Positions 1-4,946 of a stretch of 6,480 bases of DNA are shown in pieces. Source of the DNA: Chloroflexota bacterium (GTDB taxonomy: Bacteria > Chloroflexota > Anaerolineae > J102); assembly GCA_003353825.1 (NCBI GenBank), contig PIVW01000343.1, positions 1 through 6,480 of the forward strand, read 5' to 3'. A program made the position numbers and the translations under genes. Numbering within the stretch: position 1 is the stretch's first letter; every line of letters begins with the position of its first letter. Under the pieces are notes generated by a model. It worked only from the letters and a program-made list of their open reading frames with translations. It was not told the origin of the DNA and ran no database searches.

Positions 1-60
1 CTCGACAAGTTCATCAAGCATGATCTGGCATTCTGGGTTAGTTTGGCGTATAGTTTTCAT
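1..60 (-). CDS. Possible 5' end of an unidentified gene, cut by the left edge
   Basis: An ATG on the minus strand at 60-58 opens a frame that stays open for all 20 codons to the window edge; it begins MKTIRQTNPECQ and ends LDELVE. There is no well-placed Shine-Dalgarno: an AAAGGA lies about 20 bases upstream, which is too far for a normal site. I do not recognise the family. It sits head-away from a truncated phosphodiesterase gene, so it could be the first gene of an inserted element, but that is inference. Twenty codons is too little to be sure it is coding. Confidence 0.28.
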   Translation of the reverse strand, partial: MKTIRQTNPECQIMLDELVE

Positions 61-86
61 TAAACACGATATTGTTCTTGGTTATC

Positions 87-115
87 CTTTCAGGTTTGTG
101 ATAATTCCTTGAAAG
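87..115. repeat. Imperfect inverted repeat between the edge gene and the phosphodiesterase remnant
   Basis: CTTTCAGG at 87-94 pairs with CCTTGAAAG at 107-115, giving an 8-bp stem with one bulged T and a 12-base loop. It lies 27 bases upstream of the possible minus-strand start at 60, so it could be an operator or leader hairpin for that gene, or part of an element end. No flanking direct repeat could be identified because only one side is in view. Confidence 0.3.
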
Positions 116-191
116 TTTACCCTAAAAATGATGTCGTGTTTACTTTCCTCCCCCAAGTCTTTTATGCGCCCCCATCGCACTGTTTCGGCAT

Positions 192-524
192 ATGAATCTA
201 TTCGAAAAAGCGATGATCTCATCCTTAAACCCCCGCATACTCTGGTCGATACACAAGCAAGAACCGCGCATCACTGTGGGGGCGCTGTGGGGTTCCTTCT
301 GTCCGTGGTACTTGCGCGCAGGCTGGTGGCGAAAATTGATCGGCGTGCAAGCATTGCATCCTTGCTACGATTTGGTGACATCTCAACTGGTGGCGGATGC
401 TCATGCACGCGGCCTGCGTGTACACACGTGGACGGTGAATGAGCCCGCCGATATTCAACACATGCGAGATATGGGGGTCGATCTGATCATGGGAGATTAT
501 CCCGAACGATTGGCGTCAAAGTAA
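192..524 (+). pseudogene. C-terminal fragment of a glycerophosphodiester phosphodiesterase (GDPD)
   Basis: GDPD enzymes hydrolyse glycerophosphodiesters from phospholipid turnover to glycerol 3-phosphate and an alcohol. Only the last half of the TIM barrel is present (110 codons from the first ATG; the family is usually about 240 or more). Visible signatures are the SS-x-NP strand (residues 10-14), VGALW (29-33), ALHP (54-57), the WTVN motif (80-83) and GVDLIMGDYP (95-104). The N-terminal HRG, the metal-binding Glu/Asp residues and the first catalytic His regions are absent. Recognisable homology may begin a few codons before 192, but the frame is stopped at 129-131 and nothing upstream resembles the missing half in any frame. 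The ATG has no Shine-Dalgarno. I read it as a remnant left by an insertion, deletion or frameshift; it is most unlikely to be an active enzyme. Confidence 0.68.
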
Positions 525-965
525 GTATCGAGAATACAATAACCAACGGAGCACTCCAGTTAATACAGGAAGCAATTCGATAAGATATTTTGTCCTAGAT
601 ACTAACACAGCCAGACACTAGATACGTATGCGGGATACCATTTCTCATATTCCTCATGCCGTATGATTGCAATCTTCTCCTTTTACTGGTAGAATAGGAA
701 TGAAGATTCCATTTACGGTGTGTGAATATGATGTTCGTGTTCTCGTACCACAACATGATGAACCGGCAAACATAGAAACACGGATAGCCTGAAGGGTATC
801 GGAAAATCATATAAAACTCTAACACTTAGTTAATGATTCAATCACAATTTCATGATAGAATCTGTGCAATATATTGATTTCTCGATTACAGAACTTTGTT
901 TATCTCTGGAAAATCCCTTTTTTTCTATCGTTTCAGTATTTGACGTCTAGGATTTGTCCCGATTG

Positions 966-981
966 TGAGACTGCCTTCTCA
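966..981. promoter_or_regulatory. Candidate Crp/Fnr-type operator upstream of the regulator gene
   Basis: TGAGA-N6-TCTCA is a perfect 5-bp inverted repeat with a 6-base spacer, the same architecture as the CRP (TGTGA-N6-TCACA) class of sites. It ends 26 bases before the ATG of a Crp/Fnr-family gene, so it is a reasonable candidate for an autoregulatory binding site. The spacing and location are seen; the binding is inferred. Confidence 0.45.
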
Positions 982-991
982 GCACCTTAAC

Positions 992-1004
992 TAACTGTGA
1001 GTTA
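992..1004. promoter_or_regulatory. Short dyad overlapping the translation start region of the regulator
   Basis: TAACT-GTG-AGTTA is a perfect inverted repeat ending three bases before the ATG at 1008. It covers the only weak ribosome-site candidate (GTGAG at 998-1002), so as DNA it could be a second operator half and as RNA a small hairpin hiding the start. Five base pairs with a 3-base loop is weak, and chance is possible. Confidence 0.25.
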
Positions 1005-1007
1005 CTG

Positions 1008-1736
1008 ATGAACGATAATCTACCGACCTCAAAGGATGCGGACAACAATACGATGAAAGACCTTACTACGACCATACCAAGCGAACAGATACCCGAGTTG
1101 TTCGCACAGCTGCCTCACGAGGACCCTGCTTTTGGCAGAGCCGTCAAAATTTTGAGGATCGCTCCAGGTGAATGCGTTGCAACGCCAGACGATATGGGTG
1201 ACCATCTTTTTATTTTGATGAGTGGCTCTATACAACTGGTTGTTACGAACAAAGAGGGCCGCAGCCTGGTCACTGCTACTCTGGACCCCGGCGCTGTATT
1301 TGGAGAAGACGCATTGATCGACCTGGGCGATAGCACGACTGTTTGTGCCCAGGCCGTCGAACCCTGCACCGTCTGGCAACTGACAGCCGACCAGGCAATG
1401 ACTTTCACCAATCGGCACCCTATCCTTGGCCTAGGTATGTTGCGCACTTTTGGCCGCCGCCTTGCCCAAGTCGAGGATCGTTTGGAAGATGTGGCGTACA
1501 AGCGTCTGCCCGAGAGATTGGCAGGAGAACTACTGCGCCAGCGTCGACACTTCAAGAACGATCAGGTTCGGATCAGCCACCAGGCATTGGCAGATATCCT
1601 GGGTACCTATCGCGAGACCATCAGCGCCATACTGCGAGATTTCAAACGCGACCGCTGGGTCGAGTTGGGTTATCGCCGCATTACCATAAAAAATCCAGAA
1701 GCCATGGCCGAACTGGCAGGTGAACTGCACGACTAA
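1008..1736 (+). CDS. Crp/Fnr-family transcriptional regulator
   Basis: A 242-residue cytoplasmic DNA-binding regulator. After a polar N-terminal tail of about 25 residues comes a cyclic-nucleotide-binding-like beta barrel (about 43-130, with DHLFILMSGSIQL at 65-77 and FGEDALIDL at 98-106), a long dimerisation helix (about 138-162), and a winged helix-turn-helix (about 165-230) whose recognition helix TYRETISAIL (200-209) is typical of the family. The usual cAMP pocket PR-S/A-T signature after FGE is replaced by GDSTT, so the canonical phosphate-binding Arg is missing and cAMP is an unlikely ligand. The N-terminal Cys cluster of FNR is absent; only Cys113 and Cys120 are present. The effector is therefore unknown. 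ATG 1008 has only a weak GTGAG ribosome site; Met16 at 1053 is an alternative start. It is a single-gene unit with its own terminator and an upstream dyad suggesting autoregulation. Confidence 0.93.
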   Translation: MNDNLPTSKDADNNTMKDLTTTIPSEQIPELFAQLPHEDPAFGRAVKILRIAPGECVATPDDMGDHLFILMSGSIQLVVTNKEGRSLVTATLDPGAVFGEDALIDLGDSTTVCAQAVEPCTVWQLTADQAMTFTNRHPILGLGMLRTFGRRLAQVEDRLEDVAYKRLPERLAGELLRQRRHFKNDQVRISHQALADILGTYRETISAILRDFKRDRWVELGYRRITIKNPEAMAELAGELHD

Positions 1737-1754
1737 ACGAATCGAAACTCGTAT

Positions 1755-1790
1755 AAAAGCCGACCCGTCATACGGTCGGCTTTTATTTTG
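1755..1790 (+). terminator. Rho-independent terminator of the Crp/Fnr gene
   Basis: An 11-bp perfect stem (AAAAGCCGACC at 1755-1765 with GGTCGGCTTTT at 1774-1784) closes an 8-base loop and is followed by TTTT-A-TTTT. It starts 19 bases after the stop codon. The A-run before and T-run after make it potentially bidirectional, so it could also stop transcripts coming from the dehydrogenase on the other strand. Confidence 0.92.
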
Positions 1791-1799
1791 CCCGCTAAG

Positions 1800-1920
1800 G
1801 GATTGGGAGAGTATGCTGCTCACCAGAAGCTGGCCGCTGAAGGCGCTGAATTGGCCGGTTTTTATGCCGGTAATGCCAAGCGTAGCACAAGCCTATGCTG
1901 ATCCTTGATCTATTTTTAAA
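1800..1920 (+). pseudogene. Decayed C-terminal tail of an IS transposase (IS1634/IS4-like)
   Basis: Frame +3 here reads LGEYAAHQKLAAEGAELAG followed by FYAGNAKRSTS, then a stop at 1899-1901. This resembles the conserved end of DDE transposases of the IS1634/IS4-related group, which from memory ends with a pattern like LAA-G-xx-LAGLYxGNPKR-x-T-x-RPTxERLL. After a one- or two-base slip the next frame continues PMLILDLFLN (about 1892-1921), which looks like the degraded RPTAERLL end. There is no start codon, no N-terminal part and no terminal inverted repeat visible, so only the tail survives. It lies just behind the regulator's terminator and ends close to the dehydrogenase stop codon. The family call rests on recalled motif resemblance, not a search. 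Confidence 0.55.
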
Positions 1921-1946
1921 CGCCGAACCGAGGTCATCTACCACTG

Positions 1947-2945
1947 CTACTGTGGGACTAAGACCGCATCCCCTTTGAAACCGATCTCTTTCATCGCCAG
2001 CAGAACATCGTTGGCTTCATCCAGGGCGAAAACTGTAACATCGGTGTGAATGGGGATATCTGCCGCTAGCTGCAACAGTTCGATGGCATCTTGGCGTGTG
2101 CTGTTGGCCACGCTTCGTAATGTACGCTCACCATAAAGCAAAGCATATGGCATTTGTGGGATAGGAGACATATGAATTCCTGCCAGGGCGATGGTTCCTC
2201 CAGGTTTGAGCACGCGTAGCGCCTGGGGCACGATCTCACCGGCCGGGGCAAAGATGATGGCAGCATGTAGAGTTTGCGGTGGGTTATCCTCTGCTGTGCC
2301 AACCCAGGCAGCCCCCAAAGCGTGAGCGTGCTCTTTGTGCTCTGGACTACGCGTGAATACAAATACCTGGCATCCCCAATAGTGCGCTACCTGAATTGTG
2401 ATATGCGCAGAGTTGCCAAAACCGTATAGGCCCAGGGTCTGGCCCGGTTTGATCTCTGATAACAAAAGTGAACGGTATCCTATCACCCCGCCACATAACA
2501 GGGGTGTTACCTCGGCGTCGGATAGGGTGAGGGGCAGATGATAGGCGAATGCTGCGTCGACAAGCATGTACTCGGCATAGCCGCCATGCGTGTGATAGCC
2601 GGTGAACTCAGCTCGCTCACATAAGTTTTCTCGCCCCGAGCGGCAATAATCGCATACACCACAGGTACGATACAGCCATATGGTACCGACCCGATCTCCA
2701 GGCCGAAACCTACTGACGCTTGCGCCCAAGGCATCGACCCTGCCAACGACCTGATGACCGGGAACGATGGGGAGTTTCGGAAGCTCAAGATCGCCTTCAA
2801 CCGTATGAATATCTGTGTGACACACGCCACATGCAGAGATTTTTATCCTCAGTTGCGCGGCCCCAGGTTCAGGGACGGGCAGATCGGCAGGCATAAGTGG
2901 TTTGTCCGAAATCGGACCTGGTTCGCTCAGTAACTGAACACGCAT
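1947..2945 (-). CDS. Zinc-dependent alcohol dehydrogenase (medium-chain, adh_fam_2 type)
   Basis: A 332-residue cytosolic medium-chain dehydrogenase that should oxidise an alcohol or reduce an aldehyde using NAD(P). Catalytic zinc ligands are visible as Cys42 (in GVCHTD), His64 (in PGHQ) and Cys151 (in LLCGGV). The structural zinc site is Cys95, Cys98, Cys101 and Cys109. His43-Thr44 is the usual proton-relay position. The nucleotide-binding turn is GLYGFGNSAH (172-181), an unusual variant of GxGxxG typical of the adh_fam_2 group, and the later stretches FAPAGEIVPQAL and AGIHMSPIP also match that group as I recall it. Gln65 replaces the Glu commonly found in PGHE. Full length and intact. Start supported by a perfect AGGAGG 4 bases upstream and a TATAAT box. 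It stands alone, converging on the Crp/Fnr gene; no substrate can be deduced from neighbours. Confidence 0.95.
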   Translation of the reverse strand: MRVQLLSEPGPISDKPLMPADLPVPEPGAAQLRIKISACGVCHTDIHTVEGDLELPKLPIVPGHQVVGRVDALGASVSRFRPGDRVGTIWLYRTCGVCDYCRSGRENLCERAEFTGYHTHGGYAEYMLVDAAFAYHLPLTLSDAEVTPLLCGGVIGYRSLLLSEIKPGQTLGLYGFGNSAHITIQVAHYWGCQVFVFTRSPEHKEHAHALGAAWVGTAEDNPPQTLHAAIIFAPAGEIVPQALRVLKPGGTIALAGIHMSPIPQMPYALLYGERTLRSVANSTRQDAIELLQLAADIPIHTDVTVFALDEANDVLLAMKEIGFKGDAVLVPQ

Positions 2946-2949
2946 AAAA

Positions 2950-2955
2950 CCTCCT
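2950..2955 (-). promoter_or_regulatory. Shine-Dalgarno AGGAGG of the alcohol dehydrogenase
   Basis: A perfect six-base AGGAGG on the minus strand, four bases (TTTT) from the ATG at 2945-2943. It fixes the start of the gene and is the strongest ribosome site in the window. Confidence 0.85.
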
Positions 2956-2983
2956 GAATCATAACATTGCAGGCGTCATCACA

Positions 2984-2989
2984 ATTATA
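2984..2989 (-). promoter_or_regulatory. -10 box (TATAAT) for the alcohol dehydrogenase
   Basis: A perfect TATAAT on the minus strand about 39 bases upstream of the ATG, giving a leader of roughly 30 bases. No TTGACA-like -35 lies at 16-18 bases; TTGAAT at 3019-3014 is 24 bases away, too far. A -10 without a -35 fits an activator-dependent promoter, and the inverted repeat at 3018-3069 lies in the right place (about -41 to -92) for such an activator. Confidence 0.55.
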
Positions 2990-3017
2990 TCTCCGCTCCC
3001 CCTGGGACTGAGAATTC

Positions 3018-3069
3018 AATAACTTGCGGAACTCTACCGCCATTTCAAGAAGCAGATCGGCAAGTTATT
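3018..3069. repeat. Inverted repeat upstream of the dehydrogenase promoter
   Basis: AATAACTTGC at 3018-3027 is the exact reverse complement of GCAAGTTATT at 3060-3069. Extending inward, 3018-3033 pairs with 3054-3069 at 14 of 16 positions around a 20-base loop. The CAAGTTATT arm recurs in direct orientation at 3140-3148 inside the next dyad. It may be a paired operator for the dehydrogenase promoter or a small repeat element. Confidence 0.55.
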
Positions 3070-3131
3070 TCGTCCTAAGTCCTTAGTTCACATCCTTCTC
3101 GATACATCTGTCTCCCCGCAGGCGAAACACT

Positions 3132-3175
3132 CGAACCCCCAAGTTATTGTCAACAACGACATTCTTGGGGGTTCG
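3132..3175. repeat. Large perfect 12-bp inverted repeat (hairpin)
   Basis: CGAACCCCCAAG (3132-3143) pairs perfectly with CTTGGGGGTTCG (3164-3175) around a 20-base loop. Inside the loop TGTC (3149-3152) can pair with GACA (3158-3161). There is no T-run on either side, so it is not a classical intrinsic terminator. It lies between the ends of fmdB-like transcription and the dehydrogenase promoter. It could be a REP-like extragenic element, an element end, or a factor-independent barrier between the two units. Confidence 0.6.
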
Positions 3176-3186
3176 TTGAATTCTGC

Positions 3187-3205
3187 AATCGACACACGGT
3201 CGATT
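3187..3205 (-). terminator. Hairpin after the FmdB-like gene, possible weak terminator
   Basis: AATCGAC-ACACG-GTCGATT is a perfect 7-bp stem with a 5-base loop, starting 13 bases beyond the stop codon of the minus-strand FmdB-like gene. No T-run follows on the minus strand (next bases GCAGAATTC), so it may act as an RNA 3'-end stabiliser or a weak terminator together with the bigger hairpin beyond it. Confidence 0.4.
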
Positions 3206-3218
3206 AGCGAGGTATGCC

Positions 3219-3422
3219 TCACAATCCGCTTGGGGCGCAATTTGCTGCGGACGTTGACGTCATCGTACCACCTTGAACATGGCTGGCAAAGGTAGACATC
3301 TGTTTTTGAACTTGCTCGCTACCACAATCAGGGCAGGAGACAGAGGTAATCGCATTAAAGCCACGCACGAATTTTTCGAAATTTTTTTCGCAGTTCTGGC
3401 AACCGAACTCATAGATTGGCAT
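3219..3422 (-). CDS. FmdB-family zinc ribbon protein (putative regulator)
   Basis: A 67-residue protein starting MPIYEFGCQNC, the classic opening of the FmdB/CxxC_CxxC_SSSS zinc-ribbon family. Zinc ligands are the two pairs Cys8/Cys11 and Cys30/Cys33; LxSTFA-like MSTFASH follows at 42-48, then a flexible Gly/Thr/Ser/Ala tail with one extra Cys62. Family members were named from a regulator of the formamidase operon, but for most, including this one, the role is unproven. A longer frame begins at 3458, but the family start MPIYE at 3422 has GAGG 8 bases upstream and is preferred. It is a monocistronic minus-strand gene divergent from the glycosyltransferase, with 144 bases between starts. Confidence 0.88.
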   Translation of the reverse strand: MPIYEFGCQNCEKNFEKFVRGFNAITSVSCPDCGSEQVQKQMSTFASHVQGGTMTSTSAANCAPSGL

Positions 3423-3469
3423 TGGGGATATCCTCATTCGTATAGATTGTTCTTTCAACTAACTTGGAT

Positions 3470-3481
3470 GCAACATGTTGC
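3470..3481. promoter_or_regulatory. 12-bp perfect palindrome in the divergent fmdB/glycosyltransferase region
   Basis: GCAACATGTTGC is a perfect palindrome located 48 bases upstream of the FmdB-like start and 85 bases upstream of the glycosyltransferase start. Placement between two divergent genes suits an operator for a dimeric regulator. No regulator of either gene is in the window except the Crp/Fnr protein, whose candidate site looks different. Confidence 0.4.
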
Positions 3482-3566
3482 CTTAGAGGTTACATAGTAT
3501 CGCGACATTGCCCGTAATCCCAAACCTTTTCCTTTCTCGCTGCCTCGTGTAACATCCCAATTACCT

Positions 3567-4940
3567 ATGCGACGGTCATTTGATGTACTCCTGCTATTTC
3601 TGCTGCTTATTACCCGACTTCGGCTCAATAGTTTTGCCGAAGCCGGCCTCTTCGAACATTTCCAGAATGTAGCGCAACATCCCCTTATGGGACAGCTTTT
3701 GCCGGAGGGTGCTATCGATGCCTTTGGCCCCTGGATGGGAGACCCCATCTTTTTGCTGCTGACGGCAATCAGCCTGCTGGCATTCCTGGTTTATGTCATC
3801 ATCGATCTCCTTTCTGAGCGAATGGGAGAGCGTACAACTTATAGGATTAAGCTAGCGCTATTGTGGGGAATTCTCATTGCGCTGGTCTTTATCCCCAGCC
3901 TCAAGCTTACGCTGCTGCGACACGACAACCTGCCTCAGTCATACAGCCATGATGGTGGCGTGATCCAGACAGAAGCCACCATTGACTATTTCCTCAGTGG
4001 CCGCAACCCTTACAGCGAAGATTATTACGACACCCCAATGACAGAATGGGGTTTCCCCGACTTTCGTACTGCGCTCGATCATTATCCCTATTTGCCGGCG
4101 ACCTTTGTCGGATCAGCACCGGCCAAGCTCCTCTCCAATACACTGATAGGGTGGTATGACCAGCGTTTTGTCTACCTGTTGCTCTTCTTGCTCATCTTGT
4201 TGCTTGTACCCGGTCTGGTAGAGAAACGCCCGCCCGATGTGTTGGGTTTAACGATGCTGCTGGGGCTCAATCCGATCATGGGGTTAGATGTGATGTTCGG
4301 GCAGAATGACGTATTTGTGCTTGCCTGGATCGTGTTCAGCTTGTGGGCTATGCAACGCCAGCGATTTATATGGAGTGCGATCTTCTTCGGCATTGCCTGT
4401 GCGGCCAAGCCCACGGCCTGGTTCATCGCCCCGTTCTGGGGACTGGCCATGCTCGACGAACAACATTTGACATTGAGGCAACTGTCACAGCAGATCGGCT
4501 TGCTGCTCAAACGAATCTCCCCTGCCCTTATCACCTTCCTCATCCTGGTACTGCCCTATTTGCTTTGGGATATCGATGCATTTGTCGATGATATATGGCG
4601 CTGGTCGGCGGGCACGGCGGAAGTCCACTATCAGATATGGGGCTGGGGATTTGCTAATTTCATATTGGCGAGCGGCTCCCTCCCAGATCGATTCGCCTAC
4701 TGGCCTTTCTGGATTCCCGAATTGCTGGTGGCACTCCCCCTGCTGATCTTTCTCCTGGCCCGGCAACTGCGTCGCGACACCCTCGCCAATGTATGCTGGC
4801 ATGGAGCGGTCTTCTTGCTGGCCTTTGCATACTTTTCGCGCTTCCTGAACGAAAACTATCTGGGATTCCTGCTAGCACTTTTTGCCCTGGGGTATTTCCT
4901 GCAACCACACAAAACAGCGAGCGCACCCTCCGAAAGCTAG
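3567..4940 (+). CDS. Polytopic membrane glycosyltransferase of GT-C type (GT39/GT87-like)
   Basis: A 457-residue integral membrane protein with about ten hydrophobic helices (approximately 6-20, 60-82, 95-117, 200-218, 225-240, 248-263, 268-296, 317-334, 382-400, 408-446). Such enzymes usually transfer a sugar from a polyprenyl-phosphate donor to an acceptor outside the cytoplasmic membrane. The first large outer loop carries SHDGGVIQTEATIDYFLSG (127-145) followed by RNPYSEDYYDTP, the acidic loop pattern seen in many GT-C proteins; GQNDVF (245-250), AAKPTAWF (279-286) and FLNENYLGF (426-434) are also typical of GT87/DUF2029-like members. The sugar and acceptor cannot be deduced. There is no Shine-Dalgarno before ATG 3567; the frame is open back to 3498, but without another ATG, GTG or TTG. 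Its stop is 6 bases from the stop of the convergent NfeD gene. Confidence 0.8.
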   Translation: MRRSFDVLLLFLLLITRLRLNSFAEAGLFEHFQNVAQHPLMGQLLPEGAIDAFGPWMGDPIFLLLTAISLLAFLVYVIIDLLSERMGERTTYRIKLALLWGILIALVFIPSLKLTLLRHDNLPQSYSHDGGVIQTEATIDYFLSGRNPYSEDYYDTPMTEWGFPDFRTALDHYPYLPATFVGSAPAKLLSNTLIGWYDQRFVYLLLFLLILLLVPGLVEKRPPDVLGLTMLLGLNPIMGLDVMFGQNDVFVLAWIVFSLWAMQRQRFIWSAIFFGIACAAKPTAWFIAPFWGLAMLDEQHLTLRQLSQQIGLLLKRISPALITFLILVLPYLLWDIDAFVDDIWRWSAGTAEVHYQIWGWGFANFILASGSLPDRFAYWPFWIPELLVALPLLIFLLARQLRRDTLANVCWHGAVFLLAFAYFSRFLNENYLGFLLALFALGYFLQPHKTASAPSES

Positions 4941-4946
4941 CGACGA

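Larger units (their letters stand above)
525..1007. other. AT-rich intergenic region with small dyads, no supported gene
   Basis: These 483 bases separate the GDPD remnant from the Crp/Fnr gene. The only sizeable frame, 76 codons on the minus strand at 825-595, has no family resemblance, unlikely composition (rich in Tyr, Arg, Cys and Met) and no good ribosome site. Small symmetric elements are visible: GATTGCAATC (665-674), GGAAT-GAAG-ATTCC (697-710), and AATCTTC (671-677) pairing with GAAGATT (702-708). TTGACG at 940-945 resembles a -35 box, but no matching -10 follows at 16-18 bases; TAGAAT at 856-861 resembles a -10 box but lacks a -35. The tract most likely holds the regulator's promoter and possibly eroded older sequence. 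Confidence 0.5.

Noticed and set aside
150..158. CCCCCAAGT shared with the 3136-3144 hairpin arm as evidence of a dispersed element
   Set aside because: The match is only 9 bases and flanks differ completely; chance is sufficient.
128..442. 104-codon plus-strand frame overlapping the GDPD remnant
   Set aside because: It is out of frame with the GDPD motifs, shows no family resemblance, and is best seen as a shadow of the remnant.
595..825. 76-codon minus-strand open frame in the gap before the Crp/Fnr gene
   Set aside because: Odd amino-acid composition, no recognisable motif and no suitable ribosome site; most likely a chance frame in AT-rich DNA.
1720..1908. 62-codon plus-strand frame overlapping the end of the Crp/Fnr gene
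   Set aside because: It runs through the intrinsic terminator and the transposase remnant in a different frame from the one with homology; no start signal.
3374..3390. T-rich stretch within the FmdB-like gene as a possible terminator or slippery site
   Set aside because: On the coding strand it encodes the conserved CEKNFEKF segment; the A-run is AAA-AAT type, a poor slippery site, and there is no stem.
3273..3497. 74-codon plus-strand frame opposite the FmdB-like gene
   Set aside because: Antisense shadow of a gene with conserved zinc-ribbon motifs.
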